From Liolophura sinensis (Eukaryota; Mollusca; Polyplacophora; Chitonida; Chitonidae), in contig NC_088302.1 in assembly GCF_032854445.1 (NCBI RefSeq), positions 8,181,338 to 8,245,337 of the forward strand: 64,000 bases of DNA. The letters run 5' to 3'. The position numbers and the translations under genes were made by a program. The notes under the pieces were generated by a model that made no database searches, was not told where the DNA came from, and was given only the letters and a program-made list of their open reading frames with translations. Positions 12,901 to 27,900 of this stretch are shown here, piece by piece (positions within the stretch are counted from its first letter, which is position 1; every line of letters begins with the position of its first letter).

Positions 12901-15900
12901 GCCACATGTAAATATGATTCAGAAAAGAGAATGGGAGATGTGAATTTTCATCTGCGAATATCTCTGTGTATTTACCAAATTACCATTTTTTCACTGTGAA
13001 TTGCGAAATATGTGGCTTCAGTGGAATAAATCCACTGATTTTGTAGATGTAAATGTGTTCTGGCCAAGTGATTAAGACAGCGCGAGTTCAATCCCAGCCT
13101 TGATCATGAAACAGCTCTTGCTGTTTGCATCTACCATTCAAGCCCTTTGTCACCAGTTACATGTATCTAACAAACCACATATTTTTCCCCATCAGATGGA
13201 CAAGTTTTAAGTGTTACTTTTGTGTTTGCAGATGTTGAGCATGTCCAGCAGTTACAGTAGCTCTGGTTACTCTGACACTCCACCCACCCCGGTAGCCCCC
13301 TCTGATATCTTCCGCATCATCAGCCTTCAGTCCACGTCACGGCCAGGCTGTATCATGGAACTAGATGCCCTCTCCGAGGCGTGTCAGGTGAGTTAAGATA
13401 TTAACAGTGTTATTATTATCCCCCCCGCTTCAACAAAGTATGCTAGAATTACCCTGTCTGTCCTTCTCATTGTATTATGGAATAGATGAAACAGCTGTCA
13501 GTTGAAATGTCAAAATGTGATTCCTCATCTGCTGACACGGAGACTGATCATTTTAGCATTTTAACATTGTAGAAGCCTGTAAGAAATGAAGGAGACAAAT
13601 TGTAGACACGAGTTAAATATATATAATGTAAATAGATAATTTCGTAAGTCATTGAAATTGTGTTTGCAAATGCAGAACGTGGTGGATTCGACTGTGAGAA
13701 TAAAGTCAGGAAGTTTGTGATTTACCTGGCCAAGGCTGGTTGTTCCCCATAAATGCTGTTTTGGGATTCCTCCATCCATAAACCTGACTGTCATCATATA
13801 AGTGTAAGGCATATTTCCCATTCAAAGAAATATAAGTACCCTCTAAGATTTTCCCCTTGTCTTTGAAATCAGGACTGGCAACAGACACAGTTGCTTCATG
13901 TGTTTCAAGAACAGCTGATAGTGGGTCGCCATAGCAACAAAACAAACCACACCCAACCTCCCTCCCTGGAGCCAATGGTTGATCTTCACAACATGGCATC
14001 GTTTGATGAGCAGTTCTACCTGGTGGTGCTGGAGGGCTTGACAGAGGGAGGATCTATGTTACACATGTGGAAGATCATCATCTCTTCCCAGCCTACGCAC
14101 ACTGACGGTGAGGGACCTAATCACATAGGAGTTATCTGGCCACTCCAATTTCTTCACTCACAAAACTGACTGCTGTGGTAGTATGGGAACACTGAAAAAA
14201 ACAAACAAATTGAAAAAACAACGAAATGTTAAACACCAAAACCAGTCAGTTAGAAATTTTTTATCGCAAATCACAAGGTTATAAATGCAAGGTAAAAGTC
14301 GCTGTGATTTAAATTTCAAAGTTTGATGTCAACGGACTGAAGACGTTACGTTCAACTGAGCATGCCACTGAGATCCGGTATTTTTGTTTTAACTTCGGTT
14401 GATATCTATTCTCACTATTGTTGTACAGTACCAGCTATAAAGATTTACTTTTAAACCAAAGGTTTCAATCAAAAGACAAAGTTTCTGCTCAAAGATATTT
14501 AATTCAACACTCGTTGAATATGTACACAAACATAAACATCTTTTCTTTAGGTTCTAATGCAGTGAACATATATTGCTTAATCCCCCTACAATCACAAGTG
14601 TTACTTGTTGTACAGACATGATGAAGGTCAGTTTGTAAAATGTACAAGTAATATGAAAATGAGTTTGTCCCTGTGTGAATACATGGAGTTGTATTCACAG
14701 GGAAGATTGGACAAATCACATCCTGTGACATGGCTTTACATCTGTGTCAAACTGTATGCATTTTTGTTGACAGCGAAGGACCCGATGGCTGGCTATGTAC
14801 CAGATGCCACGCTCATCCAGGAGGATTACGACTCTAGCCCATCTTCCCGCAGCAACACCCCAGACCTCCCCCAGCCAGAGCTGGGCCACACCCGCCAAGT
14901 CAGCTGTGTCAAGCTCTGCCTCACCACCACCAAGGTAGGAGAAATACAGGCAGTGTTGGTCATTTCTTTATGTTTTATTCTTTTGTACACAATTATTCGG
15001 CCATAAGCCTTATAACAATGTAAGTAAACAATGTTAGTACATACATCCACATACATACATGTAGGTACAGGAAATTTCCTCCCCCCCTCCCCCCCCCCCA
15101 GGTTTCCAACTGTAAGTAGGTTAAAATGATGTAAAACATGGCTGTCTCCAGATATCATGTTGAGGTGATTTTCCTTACCTCTGTTACACTTGGAAATTAT
15201 GACTTGATAGTGATACCGACTGATATTTATCAGCCATGTCCGTGTACAACAAGGCTGTCATTAACCTGTGGAGAAGGCAATTGCCTGAGGGTAACAGTGT
15301 CTTTATTATACTCAAAGGATAGTTTTGTTTCGAAATAGCATTGAGGAAACCTTAAGTATGAAACCAAAATTTGATCCTTACCTTTGTTACAGGTGAGCTC
15401 CCAGAAGCTGCCATTATATCCAGGTGTCAGTGTCGTCTACGCTACAGTTGCCGCTGGTCACCTTAGCTCCTCCTCAATCTACCCTGCGTGCTACGCCCCA
15501 TACCTGCTATCCACAGCCTGCTCTGATGGCAAGGTGCGCTTCTGGCGCTGTGATGTGCTTGGACGCGAAGTGTCTCAGGTGAACATGGAGGTGGGGCCAG
15601 ATGACCTGTCAGTCATGTCGTCGTCGTATAACTATGAGATGACGATATCTGATGTGAGTGGAGAGAGGCCAAGTTTGACCCACTTCACCCAGTCTCTGGT
15701 GCTGGACAAGACATATGAGTGGAAGGAGTGGGACATGGTCATTCCCAGAGAGGAATCCAGCACTATACGTGTGCAAGGTAAGACAGGGTATGGGTAGAGA
15801 ATTTCATTATGCTCACATCACACGAATCTGTGTGTAGATATTGTTTATTTATATTTCCTTGTTGTTAAATGTTGGATTTTTCACACTATGGTGACCAGTT

Positions 15901-18900
15901 TCATCATGCTCATGCCCATGTGGTTGTTGTGAGTTCAAGTCCAGCTCATGTTGGCTTCCTCCTCAGTCATACGTGGGAAGGCCGGTCAGCAACCTGTGGA
16001 TGGCTGTGCATTTTCCCTGTGCCCTGTCTCATCTGTTCCTACGATAATGGTGGCCACCAGTAATATTCCAGAAAATTCCTTTTACAAAAATAAAATTGAA
16101 CCTCCTGGGACCAAGCAATTGAAGACTCAACAGTGGTCAGCTTCTATACTGATATGTTATATGCTCACCAAACAGGTGTATAAAACATTATTTATGTTTC
16201 TGAAATGAGGTAAATGAAATAAAATGCCCACAAAATGTGAACATTACACGGTGTTATTAAGTGAAATACAAGTATGTATAACCTTTGATTTATATGTTCA
16301 ATGTGCTGACATGTATTTGCTTTTGTACTGATCTGTGTTTTGGTGGGGCCTCCGTGGCTCAGTCGGTTAGCGCGCTAGCGCAGCGTAATGACCCAGGAGC
16401 CTCTCACCAATGCGGTCGCCGTGAGTTCAAGTCCAGCTCATGCTGGCTTCCTCTCCGGCCGTAAGTGGGAAGGTCTGACAGCAACCTGCGGATGGTCGTG
16501 GGTTTCCCCCGGGCTGTGCCCGATTTCCACCCACCATAATGCTGGCCGCCGTCGTATAAGTGAAATATTCTTGAGTATGGCGTAAAACACCAATCAAATA
16601 AATAAATAAATAAATAAATAAATCTGTGTTTTGGTTGGTTGACAGGACGGCCCATCTGTGTAAGTTGTGCATACAGCGGGCGTGTGGCGGTGGCTTACCG
16701 CTACGGGAACATTCGGGCCATGGCTGACAACCCTGACAATAAGTTTGTGAATCTGTGTGTGGCTATCTATGAGTGTGAGTCTACAGGTGAGTTTTCGGAA
16801 AGGTGTCGTCAGAAGATAGATAGAATTACAGTTTATTGAACTGTGTGTGGCCAGCTACAAGTACAAATCAGGATATGAGTTAGCTGCAAGATGTGGCAGG
16901 AATATAATCACGGGGAAACAGTAGTTCACGTAGCAGGGTTTATAAATCCCTGTGTTGCCGGCTATGATGGTTGTGTTAGCTGAGAGGTGTGATTGGAATC
17001 TAGTGAAGCAAGAGTTCTGAAAACTGCATCTTTTTTAAGATTTTTACACAGTTGAATTTACAAGATGAACATTTTAGTAATCAGTCATGTTTTTTTTTCT
17101 GAAATTTATATTTTCTCGTAGATTTGTATTTTCTAATCGTTATAATTACAGGTGGCTCAGAGTGGACATTAGAAGATACCATAGAGCTAAAGAACATCAG
17201 TATCCCTGACCCAGGGGCAGAAATTGACCTCAGCATGATCACCCCAACGGAGCCGGAACGACCACCCCCAACTGACAACCGGCTGAGCTTCACGCCAAAA
17301 GTCTCCCGAACAAAGTCCATTCCCAGTCTGAGCACGATCCAGAGTGTACGGCGCTCCATCAATGAGCAGGGCAACAAAACAGGGGCATTAGTTCAAAAAC
17401 ACCTGGTACAGTTAGACTGGGTGTCCACGGAGGACGGCTCCCATGTCCTCACAGTGGGCGTCGGCTCCAAGATTATCATGTATTCTCAGGTGTCCAACGA
17501 AATTGCTCAAGTGTGTCACAGAGAGGGGCGGAGCACAGCAGTTGATGGAGGCGGGGCCAGCCGACCCCCGCAGGCTCGCGGCCGCCCAATGCTGCAAAAG
17601 TCCAAGACCATGGTGGTGGAAGACACACCTGAGGAGATCCGTTGGATGAAGTTGAGGACGATTGACCTGGGGACAGCAGATGGCCTTCCCTCTCTGCCCA
17701 TGCACATGTCTTGGGTCAGGTCAGGCATCCTGGTGGTGGGCATGGATAATGAGATGCACGTCTATTCCCAGTGGAAAAGCCCTGACGTCTTGCTAGAGGC
17801 CATGAGCTCAGAGAGTAGCACGGGGCTGCAGGACAGAAGAAACCTGACTGATCACAGCCTGTCTTCTCTGGTGAATGGGCCAGTTCCCTCAGCACCTCTG
17901 AACTCTTTCAAGCAGCCCACAACCTTCAAGACATCGCAGTCCATGCCAGGTCTAAAGTATGCTGCCATGATGTCTGTAGGAGGAAAGAAAAAAGACCTGT
18001 CTTCCCGGAAAGGGACACTGGCAAAAAGTGAGAGCACGACAAGTCTGTCATTGATCAGTGAGTCGGGACTGTTTGAGGCAGCTCACAGGGCTAATCCTGT
18101 CCTACCACAGTACCATCCCAAACAGCTCATGGAGTTACTGAACTTTGGCAAGGTCAAGAGAGTAAAAGCTATTCTAGCCCACCTTGTGCGGTGTATTGCA
18201 GGGAATGACGCCTATCAGACAACTTATCATGACGAACTTGATTCGCAGGAATCGCGCAGCCGTGCGCTTCACCGGCAGCGCACCATGTCAGTGTCAGGAA
18301 CCACCGCTCCAGAGTTAGCGGGTGACTTTGAACCTGCGCTGGATTACGTGGAGATTTCCTCCATTCCTCCACTGCCTATTCACGCTCTTCTCGCGGCAGA
18401 CAGTGACACGGCCTACAAGGCAGAGTTAAGTCCGTCGGGCAGGCAGAAATCCACCCAGCAGGACTACAGCGACTTGTTTGCCACAAACTTTCAGGATGAT
18501 GACATGGATGACCCGTTCTCAGACGACAGCTCTGTGTATGACCCCAGCACTCCTGTCAGGGGCAGGCAGTTATCAGGTAGTGGTGGCTGGGACATGAACT
18601 ATTTTGGGCCTGCTCAGGGGAGATTACTGGCCAAACATCTGACTTACACTCACTTGCCAGGACTGTCCAGCCTTGACCAGATGTACTTATTAGCCCTGGG
18701 TGACACAGTGGCCAACACAAAAACAGATTTTAATGACAGATTTGCCATGGAAACTGCCAAAGGTTAGTCACTGTTTAGTTTAGGTTATGAAGAAATGTTA
18801 TGTGTATGTTTTTGTATTAGACGTCACTGTTGTCATACTCTCAGTGACAAATATTTTTTTATGAAAGACCTGTCCAGTCCCTAGAAGAAAGTGAAGAAGA

Positions 18901-21900
18901 AAAAAGAAAGAATAGCATACCAGAATAAATACTTTTATTAGAAAGACACCAGTGTTTTATAGTATATTTTCTGTAATACTTTTCTTTTGTTTCAGCCCAT
19001 GTGCTAACCGAACAGTCAACCCAAACAGCAGGTACACATTTGTCCTCTTGCCCTAATGTTTTATAGTATTTATGAATAGATGTCTTTCCTCATTGCAATT
19101 CTGACTAATGTAACATCGCAAGCTATGACTGTGTCACATAAATAAAGCTTTGTATAAAGCATGGAATGATAACTATTATACACTTTGATGATAATGTTGT
19201 AATTTTTATTTCTGGTCTCATGACGACAGAATCCATGGATGACTGTGGCTTACGCTTCATGTTGGCCATGAGACATCACATCTACCTAGTGAGGACCTTA
19301 CCCCCCAGACAGAGGGTGATGCTAAGACAGCAGGGCCTCAAGATGTTCAACATTGTCTGGGCTTTCCACTCCGAGGCCACAGAGGTATGTACTTCTCGAG
19401 ATTTCATGGGGTGTTTCGGGGCACTTTGCAGTATTGTGCTGTAAATTACCAAGATTTCATCCAAGTTGGCAAACATGGAGAGGCTGAAGAATGTCCTGCT
19501 ATTCAAAGCATAGCTATTTTAAGAGACATTAAAATATGTAAAAGATTTATAAAAATTCTTTGAAATACATCAGCTGAAAGCTTTACAGTTCATCTCAGTT
19601 TTGTTGTGAAAGCTGAACAAAACAATTTGCCATGAGGCAACAGGTAGTCCGTGTGCTTTTCAGAAGATTTACAAAGCTTGACATTTCAGAAAAAATCTCC
19701 ATGCCCTTATATGTAGTTATCTAAGTGTGTAAAGAAATTTTTAGATTCATTTCTTTTTTATTCAAACAGGAATTACTAGCCCTTATTCCGAGCATGCAGA
19801 AAGGGGCACCAACATGGGAGGAGCTTAGACAGTTTGGAGCGGGTTGGTGGGTGTACAACATCAACATTCTCAAAACCACCATAGAAAAGGTTAGTAAATG
19901 TAGAACAGTACAAGACAGTGTACATGCACAGGTAAACAGCAGGCTCAAAGCTGAATATACTTACCTTGTTTGTGTGATTCAGTTTGGATACTTACATACA
20001 TTGATGACATGTTTTCACTGATGTTGCACTCATCATTAACACTTAACACTTGTATGTAACACGGCTAACACCAGTACATGTACTTACACTAATTCCTCAA
20101 CTTTTTTGCATATGAAAGGGCAACTTTCAGTGCAATTTATACATTTTCATTTAAGTTTTGGGTTGGTCAATTTCAGAGCTTCACAAAAAGTACATTTTTT
20201 TCAGTCTTCATAGGATAATTCCCTCAGAATATGCCTAAATAAACACCTTGCAAACATGGGAAAAGGTTGAAGAATAACATTATATTACCTGAGTTTGTCA
20301 ATTGAGAGACTGTCGTGTAATTAAATGATGTAACTATTCCTTCTTCAGGTGGCCAAGGCAGCATTTCAAGCTAACAGTGACCCCCTCGATGCAGCAGTCT
20401 TTTACCTAGCCCTGAAGAAAAAGAATGTGTTATGGGGACTTTTTAGGTAGATGATGGCGATTTTTTTTCGTGTTACTTATTACTTTACATATAGCTGTAA
20501 TTGGAAATTGATGAAAAAAAATGTTTACTGTTTATAAGAACTTTGATGTGTTTCGTTTATAAGATGAAATTCCAGTAAGTGATTTTGAAAGGTTTTATGT
20601 TTACATAGATTGGGTTTGATACAGACAGTTGAGCTCTCTGTTAGTGTGTTAGTACAGCACAGTGACTGAGGAGCTGATGAATCGCTGTGATTTCAAGTCC
20701 AGCTCATGCTGACTTCCTCACTGGTTGTACCTGAGAAAGTCTAACAACGTGGGATGGTTGTGGGTTTCCCCACAGGTTCTGTCTGGTTTCATCCCACCAT
20801 AATGCTGTCTGTCATCGTATAAGTGAAATATTCTTGAGTACTCTTTAAAACACGAATCAAATAAATAAATAACTGATACAGACAATATTACTGATGTATA
20901 TGAACATTTTCCTTTAAAAGCCACCTTCTTCTTTAATACTTACATGTTTATCTTTATAACCATGCATGTATCTGAAGTTAACACACGACCCAGAGCCTGT
21001 TTTTGGTCAGTTCTTCGTTTTCTGACGTAAAATTTAAATTTGACAAATTGATCTGTTATTAGATCTGTCAGTGACAAACGTATGTCAGACTTTTTCCGGA
21101 ACAATTTCCAAGAGGATCGGTGGAGAAAAGCTGCGTTGAAGAATGCCTTTGCTCTTCTGGGACGCCAGCGGTTCATGCATGCGGCGGCATTCTTCCTGCT
21201 GGCTGGAGCGCTGCATGACGCTGTGGAGGTATGCATGTGTAGTCTAGTGTTAAAACAGTCTGTCCAAAATATCAGACTTATTTATAGGCAATTTGTGATA
21301 AATTGAAGGATAATTAAAGCTTTCACAAATTTAGTAGTTGATCAAATATATTATTGGTTTCATGTGAGTTTGCTCATTTTGTTGTGAACATACATGTATA
21401 TTGAATGACATATAAATTTGGCAAACTGTTCAGAAGTGTATGAACATTTAAAACCTGATATTATCGTCTTAGTCGTGATTGAAGTACCATTACCATTACT
21501 ATCCCATAGTCACTGGAAACTTTGTTACAACTCTTAGTACAGGTAAATACATGTATCATGAAAATCTTTGTGTCATGGAATCAAGTCACCTACAGTGACG
21601 CTTATAACATGTGAAATATCAGTGGAGAATGTCGAGAAAAAGTGTGAGGTAAATAAAATGTGTGAATCATTAGTTACATGTATATCAGGAAATCGCCTGT
21701 TGTATGGAATGTTCGACCGACTAATTGCTCTGCTGTATGAACTGTAGTACAGGAGTTACTGTTAAGATATTAGAGTTGGTGAATAATCATTTCAAGTTTA
21801 ATGTGATTTACTATTAATAATATGAAATTTCATGTGATTTTGTTCCAACAGTAAGTTACTGTGCTTGTGTTGTATGTGATTGAAATTGATGGTCAAAGGT

Positions 21901-24900
21901 CATACAAGGTCGTCATGTCTCCCATGCCTATCATGTACTGCCCTCTGATTTGCAGGTTTGTACAGAGAAACTGAAGGATGTCCAGCTGGCTTTGGTGATC
22001 TGTCGTCTCCATGACAACGATGACCCTTTACCAAATAGTGTGAAGACGATTCTGTACGAGAAGGTGTTGGGTTGTGACAGCAATGGCCAAAACTACAACC
22101 CATGTCGAGCCCATCCTGACCCATTCCTCCGCAGCATGGGACTGTGGCTTCTGAAGGACTACACCAGTGCTCTGAACACACTCCTACAAACAGGGATCGG
22201 ACAGAGCCACCTTGTGGAGGATGAGGACATTGACACAGTGTCGACAAGCCCAAATGTGTTCAACTTTTATAATTACCTGAGGACCCATCCTCTTTTGGTG
22301 AGACAGAGGCTAGCCACGATGGCTCAGGAAAGAAAGAAGGTCCTGGTGATCCTCTCTGGCTTCTCGCACGCTGACGCCAATCAACAGGCCGACAAGGGAG
22401 TTAACCACATTGATAAGATCACACCCCTGGAGAGACGCCTCTTCTTCCAGACTGCCCACATGCACTTCAAGGCTGGGTGCCCTGCACTGGCCCTGGAGGT
22501 GCTCTCTAAACTACCCTCTGTCGTTGTGTCTGAGGAAGATGAGGATGGGGAGGTAGATGATAAGTCTTTTGTGGAGACAAAAGGAGAGCGCTGCATTGAG
22601 ACTGGCACCATTAATGAATATGATGACAAACCTATAGTGAACGGTTTCCACAAAGCCAATGATTTTGATTGGAGCCAGTCATCGTCAGCATTGGATTGGA
22701 GCCAACCAGTATCCGCCACCAATATGGACTCCGCTTCTGCCATTGACTGGAGCCAGCCTCTTACTTCACGCTTTGATGGTAAACTTGACCTTGACCTCGA
22801 CCTCGACCTTGGGTCTGACAAAGATGCCAGCGAGGAGGACAACTCCAGTGACATAACGCGTGATACTTCCGTGATTGTACATCCGTCACGTAGTGTGTGT
22901 CCACAGAGAGAAGACAGCATGGCCTCGGGTTCAGTGGGTGCGGAGGATTTGACAGAAGACGAGGCTCGTGCAGGTGACTTTGATATCATGGCTCAGCAGT
23001 ATAAGTTTATTGCTTGTCTGAAGATCCTAATGGAGGAACTAACCACTCTGGCTACTGGCTTTGAAGTGGATGGAGGTCAGTTACGCTACCAGCTGTACAT
23101 CTGGCTAGAGAGAGAGGTGGAGGCACTCAAACTGTTGTGTAACTACAGACAAGAGCTGACGGATGAGGAGGAGACAAAAGCAGAGGGTAAGCGCAGTTTG
23201 ACTGACATAATTATAAAGTTAGGCACAGAAGTCCATGTATATGTATGCTGTGGTATGTGAAAGTAGTTCTACTTAATAGCTATACATAGTGCTACATATT
23301 TCATATTATGCTAAGTGATTTGTATTTTTGACAATTCTCCCCATCCCCTCCCATTCCGTCCCCACTGACAGCTACTGAGCTATGATAAAGAGCTTATATA
23401 TATATATACACATACAATGTAAATTACATGTAAAAAGTAGATGTATAAGAAGGGCATGAAGAAAATTTAATCTTCAGTATATCTAATTTGATTTTAACGT
23501 TCCTGTTGGTCTCACCTCAGTACGGGAATGTTTTATTTCAGATAGATCCCACTCTTACTTATGAATGAATTGCTAGTTTTGAAATCAGTATTAACTGTAA
23601 GCAGAAGGGGATGGTAAAAGTTTTGATTTGAGTTCCCTGGGAGCTCTGGTTTTCTCCACCATTAGAGCTAAGCACCATTGTATTAGTGAAAAGATCTTGA
23701 GTACGGTTTTAATTAGCAATCAAATAAGTAAATGTGTTGAGTTTGATGTAAACATTTGCTGTTTCAGTTGCCGACAAGGCACTTGATGACAGTTTGGACA
23801 TGCATGTATCTGGTCACATGCAGCGATCTCTCAGTATCCGTGAGACGACCCACAAGCCCACACTGCATGAGGTCATCATGGCAGAAACCATGAACTTCGA
23901 GGCTAAGTTAGAACGTATGTCGCGACGTCGGCAGTGGCTTCATAACAACCAGCAGCTGCTACGCACGTTGATCAGCTACTGCATCCTGCAGGGGTCTGGG
24001 GGTGGGGGTTTGGCGTCCATACGCATGGAGCTGATTCTGCTTCTCCAGGAATTACAGCAGGTGAAGCCTCAACAACAGCTACTGTCCCCGCTACCCTTCC
24101 CCACCACCCTGCCTCTGCTCTCGGCCAGTATCGCTAGCTCCAAGACAGTCATCGCTGACCCCATCAAGCACCTGCAGGGTATGATTCAGGACCTGTTGCA
24201 CACCATCGTGGAGTTCACTGTGCCTCCGTGCCACCACTACATGTCGGAGGCGGTGTTGTTGTTGCGTAACCTCAGTGTAGCGCTCTCCTCATGTATCTAC
24301 CAGTGTCTCTGTGACAGTGACAGTTTTGTGGTCTCTATGGCTGACCTTGATGTGGCCATGGAAGGATTCACAAGGTCAGTCTGCTGCTCTGGTTGCAGAT
24401 TTCTTTTACAATTCCACTTATTTACTTGCACTATGGTGGGTAAACTTATGGCTCCTATGAGAGGTTCTCTAACCCGTGACTAATGAAGTTAATACAGGTA
24501 TGAATTCATCTTCCACTGGCTCAGCTGCGATTTTAAATCAGGAGGTTTGTCAGCTACCTGGTAATGTGTTGTGGTTTTCAGGTTTCCTGTACTCATATTG
24601 GAGTGTGTTCCTCATGTACACTCCTGTCGTACGTGGGAAGGTCTGCCAGCAACCTGCAGATTGTCGTGGGTTTTGTCCGGTTTCCTCCCACCATAATGCT
24701 GGCCGGTGTCGTATAAGTGAAATATTCTTGTGTATGACGTGAAACACCAATCAAGTAAATAACTATATTTTTTACTGTAAGTACAAGTTCAGTAAATGAA
24801 GTAAATATACTTCTGGAGTCAAGTTTGTGGTCAGAGAAAACTAGCCTGAGAAGAAAGAGAACCCACATGTTATATATCTGATAAACTTTTAGGATGCACA

Positions 24901-27900
24901 GAATTCATCTGATCTAGGTTTGAATTCTCAACCAAATTGGGCTATGATTTATGTTTTGGCAACTAAAGGGATTTGTATATACAGTGGAGACGTGTTATTA
25001 TCATTATGTTAACGTTTTGTTTATTGATGAAATTTTGAGAAAATGCACTTTATCATGATCTTCCAACTGTCAAAATGAGATCTGTGAATTGCTCATTGGA
25101 TGTATGCTGTGTTGTAGTCACAGTGTGATTTATCAGGGGGGACACTTAATGGCTGGAGTACGACACAAGAGAAGGACCAGTTCTACCGAGGAGATCATTA
25201 ATACTCCCCCGGGCAAATGGCCAGGTAAATTCTCCTGTATGTCATGTCACCAGGATGACTGTGATGATGTTAAACAGATAGTGTGTCTAGTTCTTGTCAT
25301 CATTGAATGAATTCTTTTTCTGTTTATGTATAGAATCTATTTAAGCATAGTTTCCCTAGATGATTTGGGATTTCCTTTAAATGAGGAATCTTTCTTTAAT
25401 AAAGGAATTGGGGCAAAAGCTATGATTGCTGTTCATTCCCACCTTTGTGATGATGATTTGTGGGCGTCAGTGGGCATTCTTGGCAAACGCTCTACTCGTG
25501 TGTTACAAGAGAACAGTTATCAGTCTATCTTGAACCCAAATCACCAGTGCACATGGAAGGGTACCTTGTTATTATTGATTTATTTCTTACCTGTAAACAA
25601 ATGATTATATTTTTATCTCACCAGGTGTTGGCTCGTTGAGAGTTTTACTTGCCAGGGAGAAAGACGATGATGCCCCCAAACTGACAGTGCTGTTATCCGA
25701 GGCCCTGGTAGGGGTTTACATCAGTCTCCTGATTAACGCCATGGCAGCGTATGATGCCCACATGTTGTACCGCCTTATCTCACACAAGTTCACAGTACAG
25801 ATGTGGGCTGCCCTGTTTGGAGGGGGAGTAAAGACTCTTCTCAAGGTGGCCAATACGCCTTCACATCAAAGTAAGATCTACATTTATGTAGTTGTTAATG
25901 TCTTTGATGTATAAGAGAATTTTTCTCTGATACCGCTGCATGTACAAGCTTATGGGTTGTTGAAACTGGTTACCTAATTGTTCGTAGGCTGTGCTGTGAC
26001 CATCGGCAAGGCTTTTCTAGGTGAATGAGAGAACCAGGGCCTCGGAATATAGATTTCTGAGTGTGGAATATGGTGCTTATGTAAGCTTAACTCATGACCT
26101 GTTGAGGTGTGAAGGAGGTGTTATTTAAAAGCATGCAGCGTGAAAAGGATTGTCGGTGGGTGGTGAGGCGAAAAGCGTTACCACTTTGTGAAGAGTCTCT
26201 GCAGTTTATCTTTGTGATAGTGTTGTGACCATTTTAACTGATGTAGGTTTGTTCTTGAATGTTACCCATTAATGAAAGAAAGTTCTGAAGGTCTGGCAAG
26301 ACAAGTAGGTTACTTTGGTACGGCATTTCGAAAATCTGAGAGTTACTGTATATCCATTAACCCTTATTTTGATATAAATTTTCAAGGTTACTACCTCAAG
26401 CATAAAGTGTCCCATGGCTTACAATACTAGTTTTAATGTTGTACCAAGCAGGATAGAGCCAGAGTGTACCACCCTTTTAAATGAGCTAAATACATGTAGC
26501 TCTCAGCATGTGCATAGCGATTGAAAGCAGCACTAAAAGATAAAATGATGTATAAAAATGGTTAACATTGTTCATTTCTTTGACTTTGTAGAACCTTCTG
26601 ATGATCTTGCCAAACAGAGAATGAAACTGAACATGAAGATAATGGGCAATGTACCAGTCAGCACACAGAAACACGAGAGTAAGAGGACTTTCAAGGAGAA
26701 ATTTGTCCCTCCAGAACTCAGCATGGTCACCTACTTCATGACCAAGGTGGGTTTTGTTTTCGTGAGAGAAGCATACACGAGTAGCTAGTTTCTTTCTAGT
26801 TTCATGTTATATTTTTATGAGGCTTTTTAAAATTTTTAACCACTTTGGAATGTGCTGATTTTTTTATGCCTGAATTTGTCATAAGCTATTGAGTCAAGTG
26901 TTTTGTTTGAAGTGTATAAACAGAGGAATTATTTTCAGTTATATCACAATAGTTTAGTGCACATGCAGATCTGATACATGAACAAATATACATCTACCTG
27001 TTTCACTTTACCTGAAGTCATGTGATTCCCTAATAACCTGACAATGCTGGGTGATATATCAGAGCGCAGTTGCTCTGCTTGTATAAGGTTTGGGATTTGT
27101 CCTGAGTAGTAAAAATACTGAATACATGTACAAATAATCATTAGTGACCAGGAGGAAGTTGCTATCAGGTGTTCCAGCTTATTTGTTGTTGTTGTTGTTG
27201 CAGCCTTTCCAGTCCTCCACAGATATGGGTGTAGAGTATGACTCAGAGGAGACATTATCCTCAGAGGACAATGATAGTGATTTGGGTGATGCTGATGATC
27301 GCTACAGACCTCGCACAATGTAAGTCACATGACAAAAACTAATGTTCCGTGAGATATGTTTGTTAAATAAAATTTTTGTTCCTTTGAAATAAATGTTGAT
27401 ATAGTTTACTAAAATGTAAAATAAATGATAGATATTTTTGGTGTAGAGTCATGCAACAAGCTATGTATTTATTTTTGCCTCAGGCTAGTGATGATGATGA
27501 TGATGATGATGATAATGACAAAATGATGATCATGTTGGTATGAAAATAAACACATACATTAACATCTGGTAAACATGGGTATAATTCTTCCACTGTACAG
27601 AATTAATGAACCACCTGGGCCCGGTTATTCAAAACCGTTGTAAGACGAAATACAAGATTTAATTTTAAGCTTTTAATTTTGTACCTAATCCGAAAATAAT
27701 TGCATAACCGTGTGTTAAATATGAACTGAATCTGCAGCTGTTAGACTTAGGACAGCTGTATTGGTTGCTGAATTTGGCTAAAATCTGTATTGTATGACTG
27801 AATACCAGTATTAGCTACTACACCTTAAAACAAGTGGGAAACTGACTGTTGTTGTTGTGGTTGGCAGGTCTGTGGAAGCCGTACAGGAGCACATAGACCC

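Noticed and set aside
17412-17743. Antisense and alternate-frame open frames inside exon 20
   Set aside because: Shadows of the exon 20 coding frame.
22381-22989. 202-codon minus-strand open frame
   Set aside because: Shadow of exon 26 on the opposite strand; the plus frame has clear DMXL homology.
24376-24483. Extension of exon 27 past its donor
   Set aside because: Homology stops at FTR, a donor lies at 24375, and exon 28 joins in frame.
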